A stretch of DNA of 64,000 bases, taken from Anaeromassilibacillus senegalensis. Its GTDB lineage: Bacteria; Bacillota; Clostridia; Oscillospirales; Acutalibacteraceae. The stretch is taken from the NCBI RefSeq assembly GCF_021531715.1, contig NZ_JAFBIT010000001.1, positions 434,001 through 498,000 on the forward strand, read 5' to 3'. The position numbers and the translations under genes are program-made. Below the pieces are notes generated by a model. The model did not search any database and was not told the DNA's origin. It saw only the letters and a list, made by a program, of their open reading frames with translations. Shown here one piece after another: positions 35,467 to 44,967 of the stretch (positions are counted from its first letter, which is position 1; every line of letters starts with the position of its first letter).

Positions 35467-36861
35467 ATGCAGGAAACCCATGCGAATACGTTTCTCGAGC
35501 AGGAAAAGCTCGGCACACTGATGCGCAAATACTCGGTGCCGTGCATCATCTCGCTGCTCGTTGCGGCACTGTATAACATTGTGGATCAGATTTTTATCGC
35601 GAATGCGCCGTATCTGGGGTCATATGGCAACGCGGCCAATACGGTGGTTTTTCCGCTGACGGTCGTCGCGCTCGCGGTGGCGGTTATGATCGGCGACGGC
35701 TGCTGTGCGTTCGTGAGCATCAGCCTTGGCGCCAAGAACCGCGAAAACGCACACCGCAGCATCGGAAATTCCATTTTGCTCTCCGTCGGAAGCAGTCTGG
35801 TGATCACGGCGGTCTATCTGATCTTTGCGGAGCAGATCCTGACGGCATTCGGAGGGCGCGTCAACGCGGAGACGTTTGAACAGTCCCGGGAATACTTCTT
35901 CTGGATTACGCTCGGCATCCCGTTTTATATGTTCGGGCAGGCGATGAATCCGATCATCCGCTCGGACGGCAGCCCGAAGTTTGCGATGATCTCCACACTG
36001 GCGGGCGCGCTGGTCAATATCATCCTTGACCCGATTTTCATTTATATCTGCCGCTGGGGCATGATGGGCGCGGCGGTCGCGACGGTACTCGGACAGATTC
36101 TGACCGCTGCGCTGGCCATATGGTATCTCTGCCGCATGAAAGCGGTGCGGCTGGAGAAAAGCAGCTTCCGGCTTTCCGGTGCGCTGATCGGCAAATTCAT
36201 CCCGCTCGGCATCTGCAGCTTCCTTTCGCAGATCTCTCTGGTTGCGGCGATGGCGGCCATCAACAACATGATCCGCCGTTACGGTGCGCTGGATCCGATC
36301 TTCGGTCAGGCGGCGTATGCGCAGATCCCGATGGCGGTGGTCGGCATCGTCATGAAATTTTTCCAGATTGTCATTTCGATTGTTGTCGGCATGGCGGCGG
36401 GATGCATCCCGATCGTCGGCTATAACATCGGTGCGGGACGGCGCGACCGCGCGAAGAAGCTGTTTCAATACCTGCTCACGGCGGAGGCCATCGTGGGCGT
36501 TGTCGCGTTCTGCGTTGCGGAATTCCTGCCCGGGCAGCTGATCGGGATTTTCGGCGCATCGAACGAGAGCGCGTACTATACGGAATTCGCGCTTCGTGCT
36601 TTCCGCGTTTATCTGTGTATGCTGCCGCTCGCCTGCGTGAATAAGGCGACGTTCATCTATTTGCAGTCGCTCGGCAAGGCGGTGCTTTCCACACTGCTCT
36701 CGATGATCCGTGAGGTTGTGTTCGGTGTCGGCTTTGCGCTTTTGCTGCCGGTATTCTTCGGTTTGAACGGTGTCCTGTATTCGATGCCGGTTTCGGATGT
36801 ATTGACGTTTGTCGTCTCCGTCATCGCGATTGTCTATACCTGCCGCGAGCTGAATAAGTAA
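35467..36861 (+). CDS. MATE family efflux transporter 2
   Basis: 464 residues with 12 hydrophobic segments in two homologous halves; KYSVPCIISLLVAALYNIVDQ and IPIVGYNIGAGRRDR are typical of NorM/MepA-like MATE proteins. It would export drugs or metabolites against Na+ or H+ influx. GAAAGAGGTATCATTT precedes ATG 35467. The leader contains a terminator-like hairpin directly at the 5' end, and a BlaI-like regulator lies upstream, so expression is probably conditional. Sequence is clearly different from the other two MATE proteins in the window, so they are not recent duplicates. Confidence 0.9.
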   Translation: MQETHANTFLEQEKLGTLMRKYSVPCIISLLVAALYNIVDQIFIANAPYLGSYGNAANTVVFPLTVVALAVAVMIGDGCCAFVSISLGAKNRENAHRSIGNSILLSVGSSLVITAVYLIFAEQILTAFGGRVNAETFEQSREYFFWITLGIPFYMFGQAMNPIIRSDGSPKFAMISTLAGALVNIILDPIFIYICRWGMMGAAVATVLGQILTAALAIWYLCRMKAVRLEKSSFRLSGALIGKFIPLGICSFLSQISLVAAMAAINNMIRRYGALDPIFGQAAYAQIPMAVVGIVMKFFQIVISIVVGMAAGCIPIVGYNIGAGRRDRAKKLFQYLLTAEAIVGVVAFCVAEFLPGQLIGIFGASNESAYYTEFALRAFRVYLCMLPLACVNKATFIYLQSLGKAVLSTLLSMIREVVFGVGFALLLPVFFGLNGVLYSMPVSDVLTFVVSVIAIVYTCRELNK

Positions 36862-36872
36862 GCGTGCAAGCA

Positions 36873-36911
36873 AAAATTGCCCCGCACAAAGCGTGCGGGG
36901 CAATTTTGTGT
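36873..36911. terminator. Bidirectional terminator between MATE 2 and the PhnP-like gene
   Basis: AAAATTGCCCCGCAC (from 36873) pairs with GTGCGGGGCAATTTT (36893-36907), with T runs on both strands. Confidence 0.88.
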
Positions 36912-36919
36912 GCGGGGCG

Positions 36920-37765
36920 TTAAAGCTCGATGATTTTGCCGTCGAAGGAAACCTCCATATGCTCGGGAGCGGCGAGCGCCTCCAGCTCGTGGTGAAGCAG
37001 GCGGCCGTTGTGCGAGAAATGATTCAGGACGCAGTGCGTGTGTTCGTCCACAAGTCCGATGGCGCGCAGCTCATCGCGGATGCGGAATACCTCCGGTGCG
37101 CCGAAATGTGTGCTCTTAAAATGCTCGTCCTCTCCGCCGAAGGTGGCGTCGAAGCTGATAAGGTCAGCGGGCTTCTTCTGCGTTTTGAAGTAATCCCAGA
37201 CCTCCGGTGCGTAATAGCCGCTATCGTGCAGGTAGAAAACAGAAACGCCGTTTTCGTCCACAATGTGATAGGTGAACGGCTCGTTTTCCGGGCCCATGTG
37301 GTGTGCCGGAAGCGGTGTGACGGTGTAGGGGCCGGCCTGTACCGTCTCAAAGGGCTTCAGAATGTGCCAGTGCAGCGCGCTGCGGCTAGCCTCGTCGATC
37401 TCCCAACCGGAGCAGCGCGTGAAGAGGTCATACGTTTCCTGCGCGCAGTAAATGTCCAGCTCGGGATGTTCCATGACTGGGCTGTAACATGAGCCGCGGA
37501 CGGTCAGCTCCTGCGGGTAAAAATGATCCATATGGCAGTGTGTGACGAAAAGATACGCCACGCGGCTGAGGTCCAGCCCGTTTTGGAGCTTGTGCAGGTA
37601 GGTGTCCGGCGGCAGGTCGATCAGCAGATCGTCGTTGATGAGCGCCTGCGAACGGGTGCGGATATTTTTGCCGCCGAGCCGCTGCGCCTCGAGGCAGCGG
37701 GGGCACCGGCAGAACACGGCGGGCCAACCCTCTGCGGCTGCCGTGCCGAGATACGTGAATTTCAT
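36920..37765 (-). CDS. PhnP-like metallo-beta-lactamase fold phosphodiesterase
   Basis: 281 residues. The N-terminus MKFTYLGTAAAEGWPAVFC followed by a CRCPRC cysteine cluster is PhnP/YcbX-like, and the metal motif THCHMDHF matches HxHxDH. Further ligands HHMGPE and the late NHFSH fit the beta-CASP-free hydrolases that cleave cyclic phosphodiesters. A role in cyclic phosphate or nucleotide processing is inferred; there is no phosphonate (phn) cluster here. ATG 37765 is chosen because GGAGG lies 7 bases upstream on the minus strand. It is a single-gene unit with its own promoter. Confidence 0.82.
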   Translation of the reverse strand: MKFTYLGTAAAEGWPAVFCRCPRCLEAQRLGGKNIRTRSQALINDDLLIDLPPDTYLHKLQNGLDLSRVAYLFVTHCHMDHFYPQELTVRGSCYSPVMEHPELDIYCAQETYDLFTRCSGWEIDEASRSALHWHILKPFETVQAGPYTVTPLPAHHMGPENEPFTYHIVDENGVSVFYLHDSGYYAPEVWDYFKTQKKPADLISFDATFGGEDEHFKSTHFGAPEVFRIRDELRAIGLVDEHTHCVLNHFSHNGRLLHHELEALAAPEHMEVSFDGKIIEL

Positions 37766-37800
37766 AGCATGTCCTCCCACAAAAGAAGTATTCTGCCTAG

Positions 37801-37829
37801 ATTATAGTACGTCCGACTGAAAAAAGCAA
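37801..37829 (-). promoter_or_regulatory. Promoter of the PhnP-like gene
   Basis: On the minus strand TTGCTT (37829-37824), 17-bp spacer, consensus TATAAT (37806-37801). Confidence 0.75.
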
Positions 37830-37843
37830 TTGCGGAAAACGAA

Positions 37844-37873
37844 AAGTACCCGAAGCGAATGCCTCGGGTACTT
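37844..37873 (-). terminator. Terminator after the PTS-IIC-like gene
   Basis: Arms AAGTACCCGA (37844-37853) and TCGGGTACTT (37864-37873); on the minus strand the stem is followed by TTCGTTTT. Confidence 0.8.
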
Positions 37874-37877
37874 GGGG

Positions 37878-38942
37878 TCAGACGTCGATCTTCATGTCGC
37901 CGGGCTTGACCCAGTTGAGCTTGCGGAGTATAAAGTCAAAGAGCAGAGAGAATAGGACCGGCAGGATAAAGCAAATCAGCACAAGGCCGATCCAATCCAT
38001 CGCTGTGATAGCGGGCTTCGCGCCGGACGCTACGTCGGCGACCCAGCCGGTGTACACGCCGATCTGACCGACCAGACCGCAGGTGCCCATGCCGCTCGAG
38101 ATCGGAGAGCCGTTCATCTGTAGGCCGAAAAGGCAGGTCGCGATCGGGCCGGTAATGGCCGAAGCGAGCGTCGGTGCGATCCAGATGCGCGGGTTCTTGA
38201 TGATGTTCGAGACCTGCAGCATCGAGGTGCCGATGCCCTGCGCGAAGAAGCCGCCCCAGCCGTTGTCGCGGAAGCTGATGACCGCAAAGCCGATCATCTG
38301 CGCACAGCAGCCCGCAACCGCGGCGCCGCCTGCAAGACCGGTCAGCCCCAGCACCGAGCAGATCGCTGCGCTGCTGATCGGCAGCGTCAGCGCCATGCCG
38401 ACGATCACCGAGACGAGGATACCCATCAGGAACGGCTGCTGCTTCGTCGCCCACATGATCAGGTTGCCGACGCTGGACGCCGCCGAGCCGATATACGGCG
38501 CGAAGAGATAGGCGAGCGCGCAGCCGGAGAAGATCGTGACAAGCGGCGTGACGATGATATCGAGCTTCGTCTTTTTGCTGACGAGACGGCCGAGCTCTGC
38601 CGCGACGATTGCGAGGATCAGAACCGCGAGCGGGCCGCCTGCGCCGCCGAGCGTGTTGGCAGCGCCGCCGACCGCAACGAGCGAGAACAGCACGAGCGGT
38701 GAAGCCTTGAGCGCGTAGCCGATCGCAACCGCCATCGCCGGACCGGCCGCCGCCTTCGCGTAGCCGCCGATCTCATCGAGAAGCGGGATATTGAGCTGCG
38801 TGCCGAGCGTCGAGATGATTGTGCCGATCAGCAGGGATGCAAACAGACCCTGCGCCATGGCGCTCATCGCATCGATGAAGTATCGGTGCAGATAGGTTTT
38901 GATTTTACTCTCTTTTTTTGCTGTGTTTTCCTCCATGTGCAT
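37878..38942 (-). CDS. PTS EIIC-type membrane protein (PfoR-like, PTS_EIIC_2)
   Basis: 354 residues, about 9-10 hydrophobic segments and glycine-rich loops (GGAANTLGGAGGPLAV, NGSPISSGMGTCGLVGQIG). This matches the PTS_EIIC_2/PfoR group, named after a regulator of perfringolysin in Clostridium perfringens but resembling a sugar-permease subunit with no EIIA/EIIB domains fused. No PTS EIIB or EIIA gene is nearby, so transport by phosphorylation is uncertain. ATG 38942 and ATG 38936 are both possible starts, AAAGGA being 4 or 10 bases away. The transcript has a roughly 210-base leader with three GC-rich hairpins. Confidence 0.78.
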   Translation of the reverse strand: MHMEENTAKKESKIKTYLHRYFIDAMSAMAQGLFASLLIGTIISTLGTQLNIPLLDEIGGYAKAAAGPAMAVAIGYALKASPLVLFSLVAVGGAANTLGGAGGPLAVLILAIVAAELGRLVSKKTKLDIIVTPLVTIFSGCALAYLFAPYIGSAASSVGNLIMWATKQQPFLMGILVSVIVGMALTLPISSAAICSVLGLTGLAGGAAVAGCCAQMIGFAVISFRDNGWGGFFAQGIGTSMLQVSNIIKNPRIWIAPTLASAITGPIATCLFGLQMNGSPISSGMGTCGLVGQIGVYTGWVADVASGAKPAITAMDWIGLVLICFILPVLFSLLFDFILRKLNWVKPGDMKIDV

Positions 38943-39054
38943 TCAATCCTTTCTGTTCGGGCGCGTGGGATTTTTCAATGCGCCTTATGTTCGTACTGTG
39001 CTTTTGCGCAGCACAAGAAAGAATCTATATTGACTATGTTGCAGCACATCTCCG

Positions 39055-39115
39055 TCCGTTTTCGGCGGAGCGAACGCCGCCGGGTTTTTCCCGGCTTTTC
39101 CGGTCATCCGGTTCG
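39055..39115. other. Cluster of three short GC-rich hairpins in the leader of the PTS-IIC-like gene
   Basis: On the + strand CGGCGG/CCGCCG, then GCCGGG-TTTTT-CCCGGC, then CCGGTCATCCGG follow one another. They sit within the 5' untranslated region of the minus-strand gene. No riboswitch class is recognised; the rest of the 38943-39160 stretch shows no gene. Confidence 0.4.
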
Positions 39116-39162
39116 CTTAGTCTCGGTACGCTGATGCGCTGCCGTTTTGGGTTATGCTTGTA

Positions 39163-39191
39163 AGAATACCATAATCCGCACTTTTTTGCAA
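39163..39191 (-). promoter_or_regulatory. Promoter of the PTS-IIC-like gene
   Basis: On the minus strand TTGCAA (39191-39186), 17-bp spacer, TATTCT (39168-39163). Confidence 0.6.
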
Positions 39192-39206
39192 GGCTTTGCG
39201 GAATGC

Positions 39207-39236
39207 TTTACAAAGAAACTTCCAGTGTGCTATACT
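39207..39236 (+). promoter_or_regulatory. Promoter of the kinase-like/ROK/MATE 3 unit
   Basis: TTTACA (39207-39212), 18-bp spacer, TATACT (39231-39236). Confidence 0.6.
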
Positions 39237-39252
39237 TAAAACTAAAGCAATT

Positions 39253-39927
39253 ATGTATGGGAGCAGGAGGAGTGAGATAAAAATAGAAAAGTGTTTGATT
39301 CGACAGGAGACGGACGGCGTTTTGTACCGGCTTTCCGAACCGTTCGATTTTGGTTTTCTGCGCCGATACGGCCGGGTATTCAAGGTTTTCGACGATCAGG
39401 ATTCCGGCAACATCTGTTTCGGGCTTGAGCGGGATGGCGCGCGGTACTTTTTGAAATTCGCCGGCGCGCACACGGCGCGTTATGACGGCGACCCGGCGAA
39501 GGCCGTTGCGGCGCTGCAAGCGGCTGCCCCGATCTACCGTGCACTTGTCCATGAGAACCTTATCCGTCTGCTGGAAGCCGGGGAGATGGGCGGCGGCTAC
39601 GGCATGCTCTTCGAGTGGACAGACGCCATCTGTATGGGGCAGATGTACCCGGAGCAGCACAAGGCGTTCATGGCGCCGGAGGAATTTGAGCGCGGCGCGC
39701 CGCTCGACGAGATCACAAATGTCTATGCGCTGGGCGCGCTTGCCTTTGCGCTGTTCGCGGACTGCAGCCGCACGCGGGAAGCGTGGGAGCTGTCCGAGCC
39801 GCTGTACCGCGTTGCAAAAAAGGCGACGTGCGATGAGAGAAGCGCGCGTTACCCATCGCTCTGTGCTTTGCTTGCGGACTGGGAAAATGCGTTGGAAAAG
39901 AAAACAAAACCGAAAGGAGTTTATTGA
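39253..39927 (+). CDS. Serine/threonine kinase-like protein lacking the catalytic loop (probable decaying gene)
   Basis: Kinase-fold pieces are present: the ATP-lysine strand YFLKFAG, HENLIRLLEAG with GYGMLFEW at the hinge, then FMAPEEFERGAPLDEITNVYALGALAFALF, the APE motif and F helix with its Asp, and the RYPSL ending. The stretch between hinge and APE is only about 20 residues; the HRD-type catalytic loop and the DFG magnesium motif are absent. Family proteins I recall have about 75 more residues there. The best ribosome site, AGGAGG at 39265-39270, faces an AUA (39277) in frame, followed by KIEKCLI, the expected N-terminus; the only in-frame ATG, 39253, lies before that site. So start and core are both damaged. 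The frame stays open and is followed 1 base later by a ROK gene. Confidence 0.65.
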   Translation: MYGSRRSEIKIEKCLIRQETDGVLYRLSEPFDFGFLRRYGRVFKVFDDQDSGNICFGLERDGARYFLKFAGAHTARYDGDPAKAVAALQAAAPIYRALVHENLIRLLEAGEMGGGYGMLFEWTDAICMGQMYPEQHKAFMAPEEFERGAPLDEITNVYALGALAFALFADCSRTREAWELSEPLYRVAKKATCDERSARYPSLCALLADWENALEKKTKPKGVY

Positions 39928-39928
39928 T

Positions 39929-40882
39929 ATGAAATATGTAATTGGAGCGGATATCGGCGGCACGACCGTAAAGCTCGGCCTGTTTCAGGCGGACGGCGTC
40001 CTTTTGGAAAAGTGGGAGATCCCGACCGTCATTGCGGACGCGGGGGGCGCGGTACTGCGCGACGTCGCGGCGGCCGTTGACGGCTGTCTGAACCGGCACG
40101 ATATTGCCAGAGCGGATCTGCTCGGCATCGGCGCGGGCATCCCGGGCCCGGTGCTCGCGGACGGTACGGTGAACCGCTGCGTCAACCTCGGCTGGGGCGT
40201 GTTCAATGTGAGCCGCGCGCTGTCTGAGATCACAGGTCTGCCCGTGGAAAGCGCGAACGATGCGAATGTTGCGGCGCTCGGCGAATATTGGATGGGCGGC
40301 GGCAAGGGCTACCGCGATATGATCTTCGTTACGCTCGGCACGGGCGTCGGCGGCGCGGTCATTGCGGATGGCAAGCTGATCCCGGGTGCGCACGGCGCAG
40401 GCGGGGAGCTCGGCCACATGGTTATCAACAAAGACGAGCCGGAGCAGTGCGCGTGCGGACGGTACGGCTGCGTGCAGCAGTACGTCTCTGCTACCGGCAT
40501 CGTGCGCCTGGCAAAGCTGTATCTGGCGTCGCATCCGGAGAAGGAAAGCGCGCTCCGCAATGTGGAGAAGCTCACAGCGAAGGCGATTTTCGATTGCGCG
40601 GCGGCAGGTGACGCGGCGGCGAAAGCGGCGCTGGAGGATGTCTACGACGCGTTCGGCTATTTCCTCGCAGCGTCCTGCACGGTCAGCGACCCGGAGGTTG
40701 TCGTCATTGGCGGCGGCGTTTCCAAAGCGGGCGCGCCGCTGCTCGAGGGCGCACGGCGCGCGTTTGAAAAATATGCATTTTATCCGAATAAAGGCATTGC
40801 GTTTGCGCTTGCCGCGCTCGGCAACGACGCCGGTATCTACGGCTGCTGCAAGCTGATTCTCGACCGGTTCCCGCAGGCGTGA
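39929..40882 (+). CDS. ROK family sugar kinase (glucokinase-like)
   Basis: 317 residues. Phosphate-binding DIGGTTVKLGLF at the start, LGTGVGGAVI, and the ROK signature GAHGAGGELGHM are present; the zinc-binding CACGRYGC lies just after. Catalytic Asp in ESANDANVAAL. Glucose, or a related hexose, is the probable substrate, as for Firmicute GlcK, but N-acetylmannosamine or allose kinases share these motifs. GAAAGGAGTTTATTGAT precedes ATG 39929, which is a single base after the kinase-like frame. MATE 3 follows after 28 bases. A second ROK gene is at 59.6-60.5 kb. Confidence 0.9.
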   Translation: MKYVIGADIGGTTVKLGLFQADGVLLEKWEIPTVIADAGGAVLRDVAAAVDGCLNRHDIARADLLGIGAGIPGPVLADGTVNRCVNLGWGVFNVSRALSEITGLPVESANDANVAALGEYWMGGGKGYRDMIFVTLGTGVGGAVIADGKLIPGAHGAGGELGHMVINKDEPEQCACGRYGCVQQYVSATGIVRLAKLYLASHPEKESALRNVEKLTAKAIFDCAAAGDAAAKAALEDVYDAFGYFLAASCTVSDPEVVVIGGGVSKAGAPLLEGARRAFEKYAFYPNKGIAFALAALGNDAGIYGCCKLILDRFPQA

Positions 40883-40910
40883 CAGACAGGAAAGGAAGCA
40901 CATCGAACGA

Positions 40911-42293
40911 ATGGAAGATCAGGCAAAAACAGAATTATTTGAAAACACACCGATTCCCAAAGCCGTCATGCAGCTCGCGATCCCCACGGTCATCAGCTCG
41001 CTCGTCATGGTCATCTACAATCTGGCTGATACGTATTTTGTTGGCATGCTGAACGACCCAATCCAGAACGCCGCCGTGACGCTCGCCGCACCTGTGCTGC
41101 TCGCGTTCAACGCGGTCAACAATCTGTTCGGCGTCGGCAGCTCCAGCATGATGAGCCGTGCTCTTGGCCGCAAGGATTTTGACACCGTCTATAAAAGCTC
41201 AGCGTTCGGCTTTTACTGCGCGCTGATCTGCGGCGTGCTGTTTTCGGTGTTCTATACCGTGTTCCGCGCGCCGCTTCTGATCGTGCTCGGCGCGAACGCA
41301 GAGACGGTCAGTGCGACCGGCGAATACCTGAAATGGACGGTTACCTGCGGCGCCGCGCCCGCGATCCTGAACGTCGTGCTGGCCTACCTCGTGCGTTCGG
41401 AGGGCGCATCGCTACACGCGAGCATCGGCACCATGAGCGGCTGCCTTCTGAATATCATACTCGATCCGTTTTTCATTCTGCCGCGGGGACTGAACCTCGG
41501 TGCGGCAGGCGCAGGCTGCGCGACGTTTCTCTCCAACTGTGTGGCGTGCATTTATTTCTTCGTCCTGCTGTTTGTCAAACGTGGACACACCTATGTCTGT
41601 ATCAGTCCGGCACAATTCCGCCCGACTCTGCGCATCGTCAAGGGCGTCTGCGGCGTCGGCGTCCCGGCGTCCATTCAGAACCTGCTCAATGTAACGGGTA
41701 TGACTGTGCTGAACAATTTCACCTCGGCCTTTGGTTCGGACGCCGTTGCGGCGATGGGTATCGCGCAGAAGATCAACAATGTGCCGTTTCACATTGCGCT
41801 CGGCGTGTCGCAGGGTATCATGCCGCTCATCAGCTATAACTACGCGAGCGGCAACATCCCGCGTATGAAAAAGACGTTCCGGTTTACGGCGAGTCTTGCG
41901 CTTGGATTTTTGATGATCGTGATGGCAGGCTACCTGTTTGGCGCCGGACAGCTGATCGAGCTGTTCATGAAGAACGAGCAGATCGTCGCGTACGGCACCG
42001 CGTTTCTGCGCGCCATGAGCCTTGTACTGCCATTTCTCTGCATGGATTTCCTCGCCGTCGGTGTCTTTCAGGCATGTGGCATGGGCAGCAAGGCGCTTGT
42101 GTTCGCCATCCTGCGCAAGATCGTGCTGGAGATTCCGCTGCTGTACCTGCTGAACTGGCTTTTCCCGCTGTATGGTCTTGCGTATGCGCAGACGGCAGCG
42201 GAGATCATCCTCGCGATTGCGGCGGTCTTCGTGCTGGTGCGGCTGTTCCGCCAGCTCGAACAGGAATTCAAACCGCGCAAAACGGATTCGTAG
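40911..42293 (+). CDS. MATE family efflux transporter 3
   Basis: 460 residues, 12 hydrophobic segments in two halves. AVMQLAIPTVISSLVMVIYN at the start, NNLFGVGSSSMMSRALGRKD, and IMPLISYNYASGN are typical MATE elements; this one is closest to the MepA/DinF-type Firmicute proteins. Exports organic cations or metabolites using an ion gradient (family knowledge). GGAAGCACATCGAACGA lies ahead of ATG 40911, a weak ribosome site. It is probably transcribed with the ROK gene upstream, though there is no obvious functional link. Ends convergent with gdhA at a shared terminator. Confidence 0.9.
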   Translation: MEDQAKTELFENTPIPKAVMQLAIPTVISSLVMVIYNLADTYFVGMLNDPIQNAAVTLAAPVLLAFNAVNNLFGVGSSSMMSRALGRKDFDTVYKSSAFGFYCALICGVLFSVFYTVFRAPLLIVLGANAETVSATGEYLKWTVTCGAAPAILNVVLAYLVRSEGASLHASIGTMSGCLLNIILDPFFILPRGLNLGAAGAGCATFLSNCVACIYFFVLLFVKRGHTYVCISPAQFRPTLRIVKGVCGVGVPASIQNLLNVTGMTVLNNFTSAFGSDAVAAMGIAQKINNVPFHIALGVSQGIMPLISYNYASGNIPRMKKTFRFTASLALGFLMIVMAGYLFGAGQLIELFMKNEQIVAYGTAFLRAMSLVLPFLCMDFLAVGVFQACGMGSKALVFAILRKIVLEIPLLYLLNWLFPLYGLAYAQTAAEIILAIAAVFVLVRLFRQLEQEFKPRKTDS

Positions 42294-42306
42294 AGAAATA
42301 AAAAAT

Positions 42307-42352
42307 GCCGCGCCCGGCTCTCGCAATGAGAATCGGGCGCGGCGATTATTTT
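42307..42352. terminator. Bidirectional terminator between MATE 3 and gdhA
   Basis: GCCGCGCCCG (42307-42316) pairs with CGGGCGCGGC (42334-42343), followed by GATTATTTTTT on the + strand; the minus strand has a T run too. Confidence 0.85.
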
Positions 42353-42366
42353 TTGTGCGGATTCGA

Positions 42367-43827
<1,461 letters not shown>

Positions 43828-43986
43828 TATACTTCTGAGAAAAAAATGAAAAAATCCAGCGCTATAAAGAGATGAATTTTTCGCAAAATTTGCAAGTTTT
43901 CAGTTTTTTGCTGTAAAATACCAGTATTGCACCGGTTTTGAAACGGAAATTGTACGAATTCTTGCACGTCTGTTTTCGGAAAAAGA

Positions 43987-44015
43987 TTGACATTCGGTGC
44001 TGTTTTTTATAGAAT
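43987..44015 (+). promoter_or_regulatory. Promoter of purC
   Basis: TTGACA (43987-43992), 17-bp spacer, TAGAAT (44010-44015). A second candidate, TTGCAA (43890) with TAAAAT (43914), lies upstream. I find no purine riboswitch in the 90-base leader. Confidence 0.7.
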
Positions 44016-44102
44016 TAAGATGTATGATAATGCGCCGGACTGTGCAGCGGCTTTTGCCGTGGTCTCCCGGCGGGAATGTTCAAATGAAGAAAGGTATGGT
44101 AA

Positions 44103-44819
44103 ATGTTTATGCAGAAGACCGAATTACTCTATGAGGGCAAAGCGAAGAAAGTTTACGCGACAGAGGACCCGGAATATTGCATCGTATCCTATAAAGATGA
44201 CGCCACCGCGTTCAACGGCCTGAAAAAGGGCACGATCGTCGGCAAGGGCGTTGTCAACAATCGTATGTCCAACTTTATGTTCAAGCTCCTCGAGCAGAAG
44301 GGTATCAAGACCCATTTTGTGGAAGAGCTGAACGAGCGCGACACCGTCGTGCGCAAGGTTTCGATCGTCCCGCTCGAGGTCATCGTCCGCAACAAGGCGG
44401 CCGGCAGCCTTTCGAAGCGCCTCGGCCTTGAAGAGGGCACCCCGATGCGTGTCCCGGTTCTCGAGTTCTGCTATAAGAATGATGATCTCGGCGACCCGAT
44501 GGTCAACAACTACCACATCCTCGCAGCGGGCTTCGCGACGCAGGAGGAGATCGATAAGATCGCTTCCATGAGCCTCGCGGTCAACAAGACCATGATCGAG
44601 TTCTTCAAGAGCGTCAACGTCGACCTGATCGACTTCAAGCTCGAGTTCGGTAAGACGAGCGACGGCGAGATCATCCTCGCGGACGAGATCTCCCCGGATA
44701 CCTGCCGTTTCTGGGACATCCACACCGGCGAGAAGCTCGATAAGGACCGTTTCCGTCGTGATATGGGCGGCGTCGAAGAGGCCTATGCCGAGATGATGAA
44801 GCGCATCGGCCTGAACTGA
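44103..44819 (+). CDS. purC: Phosphoribosylaminoimidazole-succinocarboxamide synthase
   Basis: Joins CAIR and aspartate in de novo purine synthesis. 238 residues, normal size. [11 protein letters not shown] at the start is the phosphate-binding hallmark; [17 protein letters not shown] and [23 protein letters not shown]-type sequence mark the active site (only short parts quoted). ATG 44103 lies 8 bases after AAAGG; ATG 44109 is also possible. It leads a purine group with purB and purA, but the other de novo genes are not in the window. Confidence 0.96.
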   Translation: MFMQKTELLYEGKAKKVYATEDPEYCIVSYKDDATAFNGLKKGTIVGKGVVNNRMSNFMFKLLEQKGIKTHFVEELNERDTVVRKVSIVPLEVIVRNKAAGSLSKRLGLEEGTPMRVPVLEFCYKNDDLGDPMVNNYHILAAGFATQEEIDKIASMSLAVNKTMIEFFKSVNVDLIDFKLEFGKTSDGEIILADEISPDTCRFWDIHTGEKLDKDRFRRDMGGVEEAYAEMMKRIGLN

Positions 44820-44842
44820 TCGCTCTGCAATAACAGAATGCG

Positions 44843-44879
44843 AAACGGAGTTTTCCGGGCAAATCCGGAGACTCCGTTT
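44843..44879 (+). terminator. Hairpin after purC
   Basis: AAACGGAG (44843-44850) pairs with CTCCGTTT (44872-44879), with an inner TCCGG/CCGGA helix. The tail is not T-rich, so readthrough into purB is likely. Confidence 0.4.
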
Positions 44880-44967
44880 GCGTGGTTTATTGCCGTTCTT
44901 CCTTCCGCCGCGTGCGGGGTGAAAAAACGGTGCAAAAGGAATTTACCGAAAAGGAAAAGGTTGCAAA

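Noticed and set aside
39482-39928. N-terminal extension of the ROK kinase into the kinase-like gene
   Set aside because: The ROK phosphate loop starts properly at ATG 39929 with its own ribosome site; the upstream part is a different frame of the kinase-like gene.
44016-44102. Purine riboswitch in the purC leader
   Set aside because: The conserved purine aptamer core sequence and three-stem layout are absent, and the leader is short.
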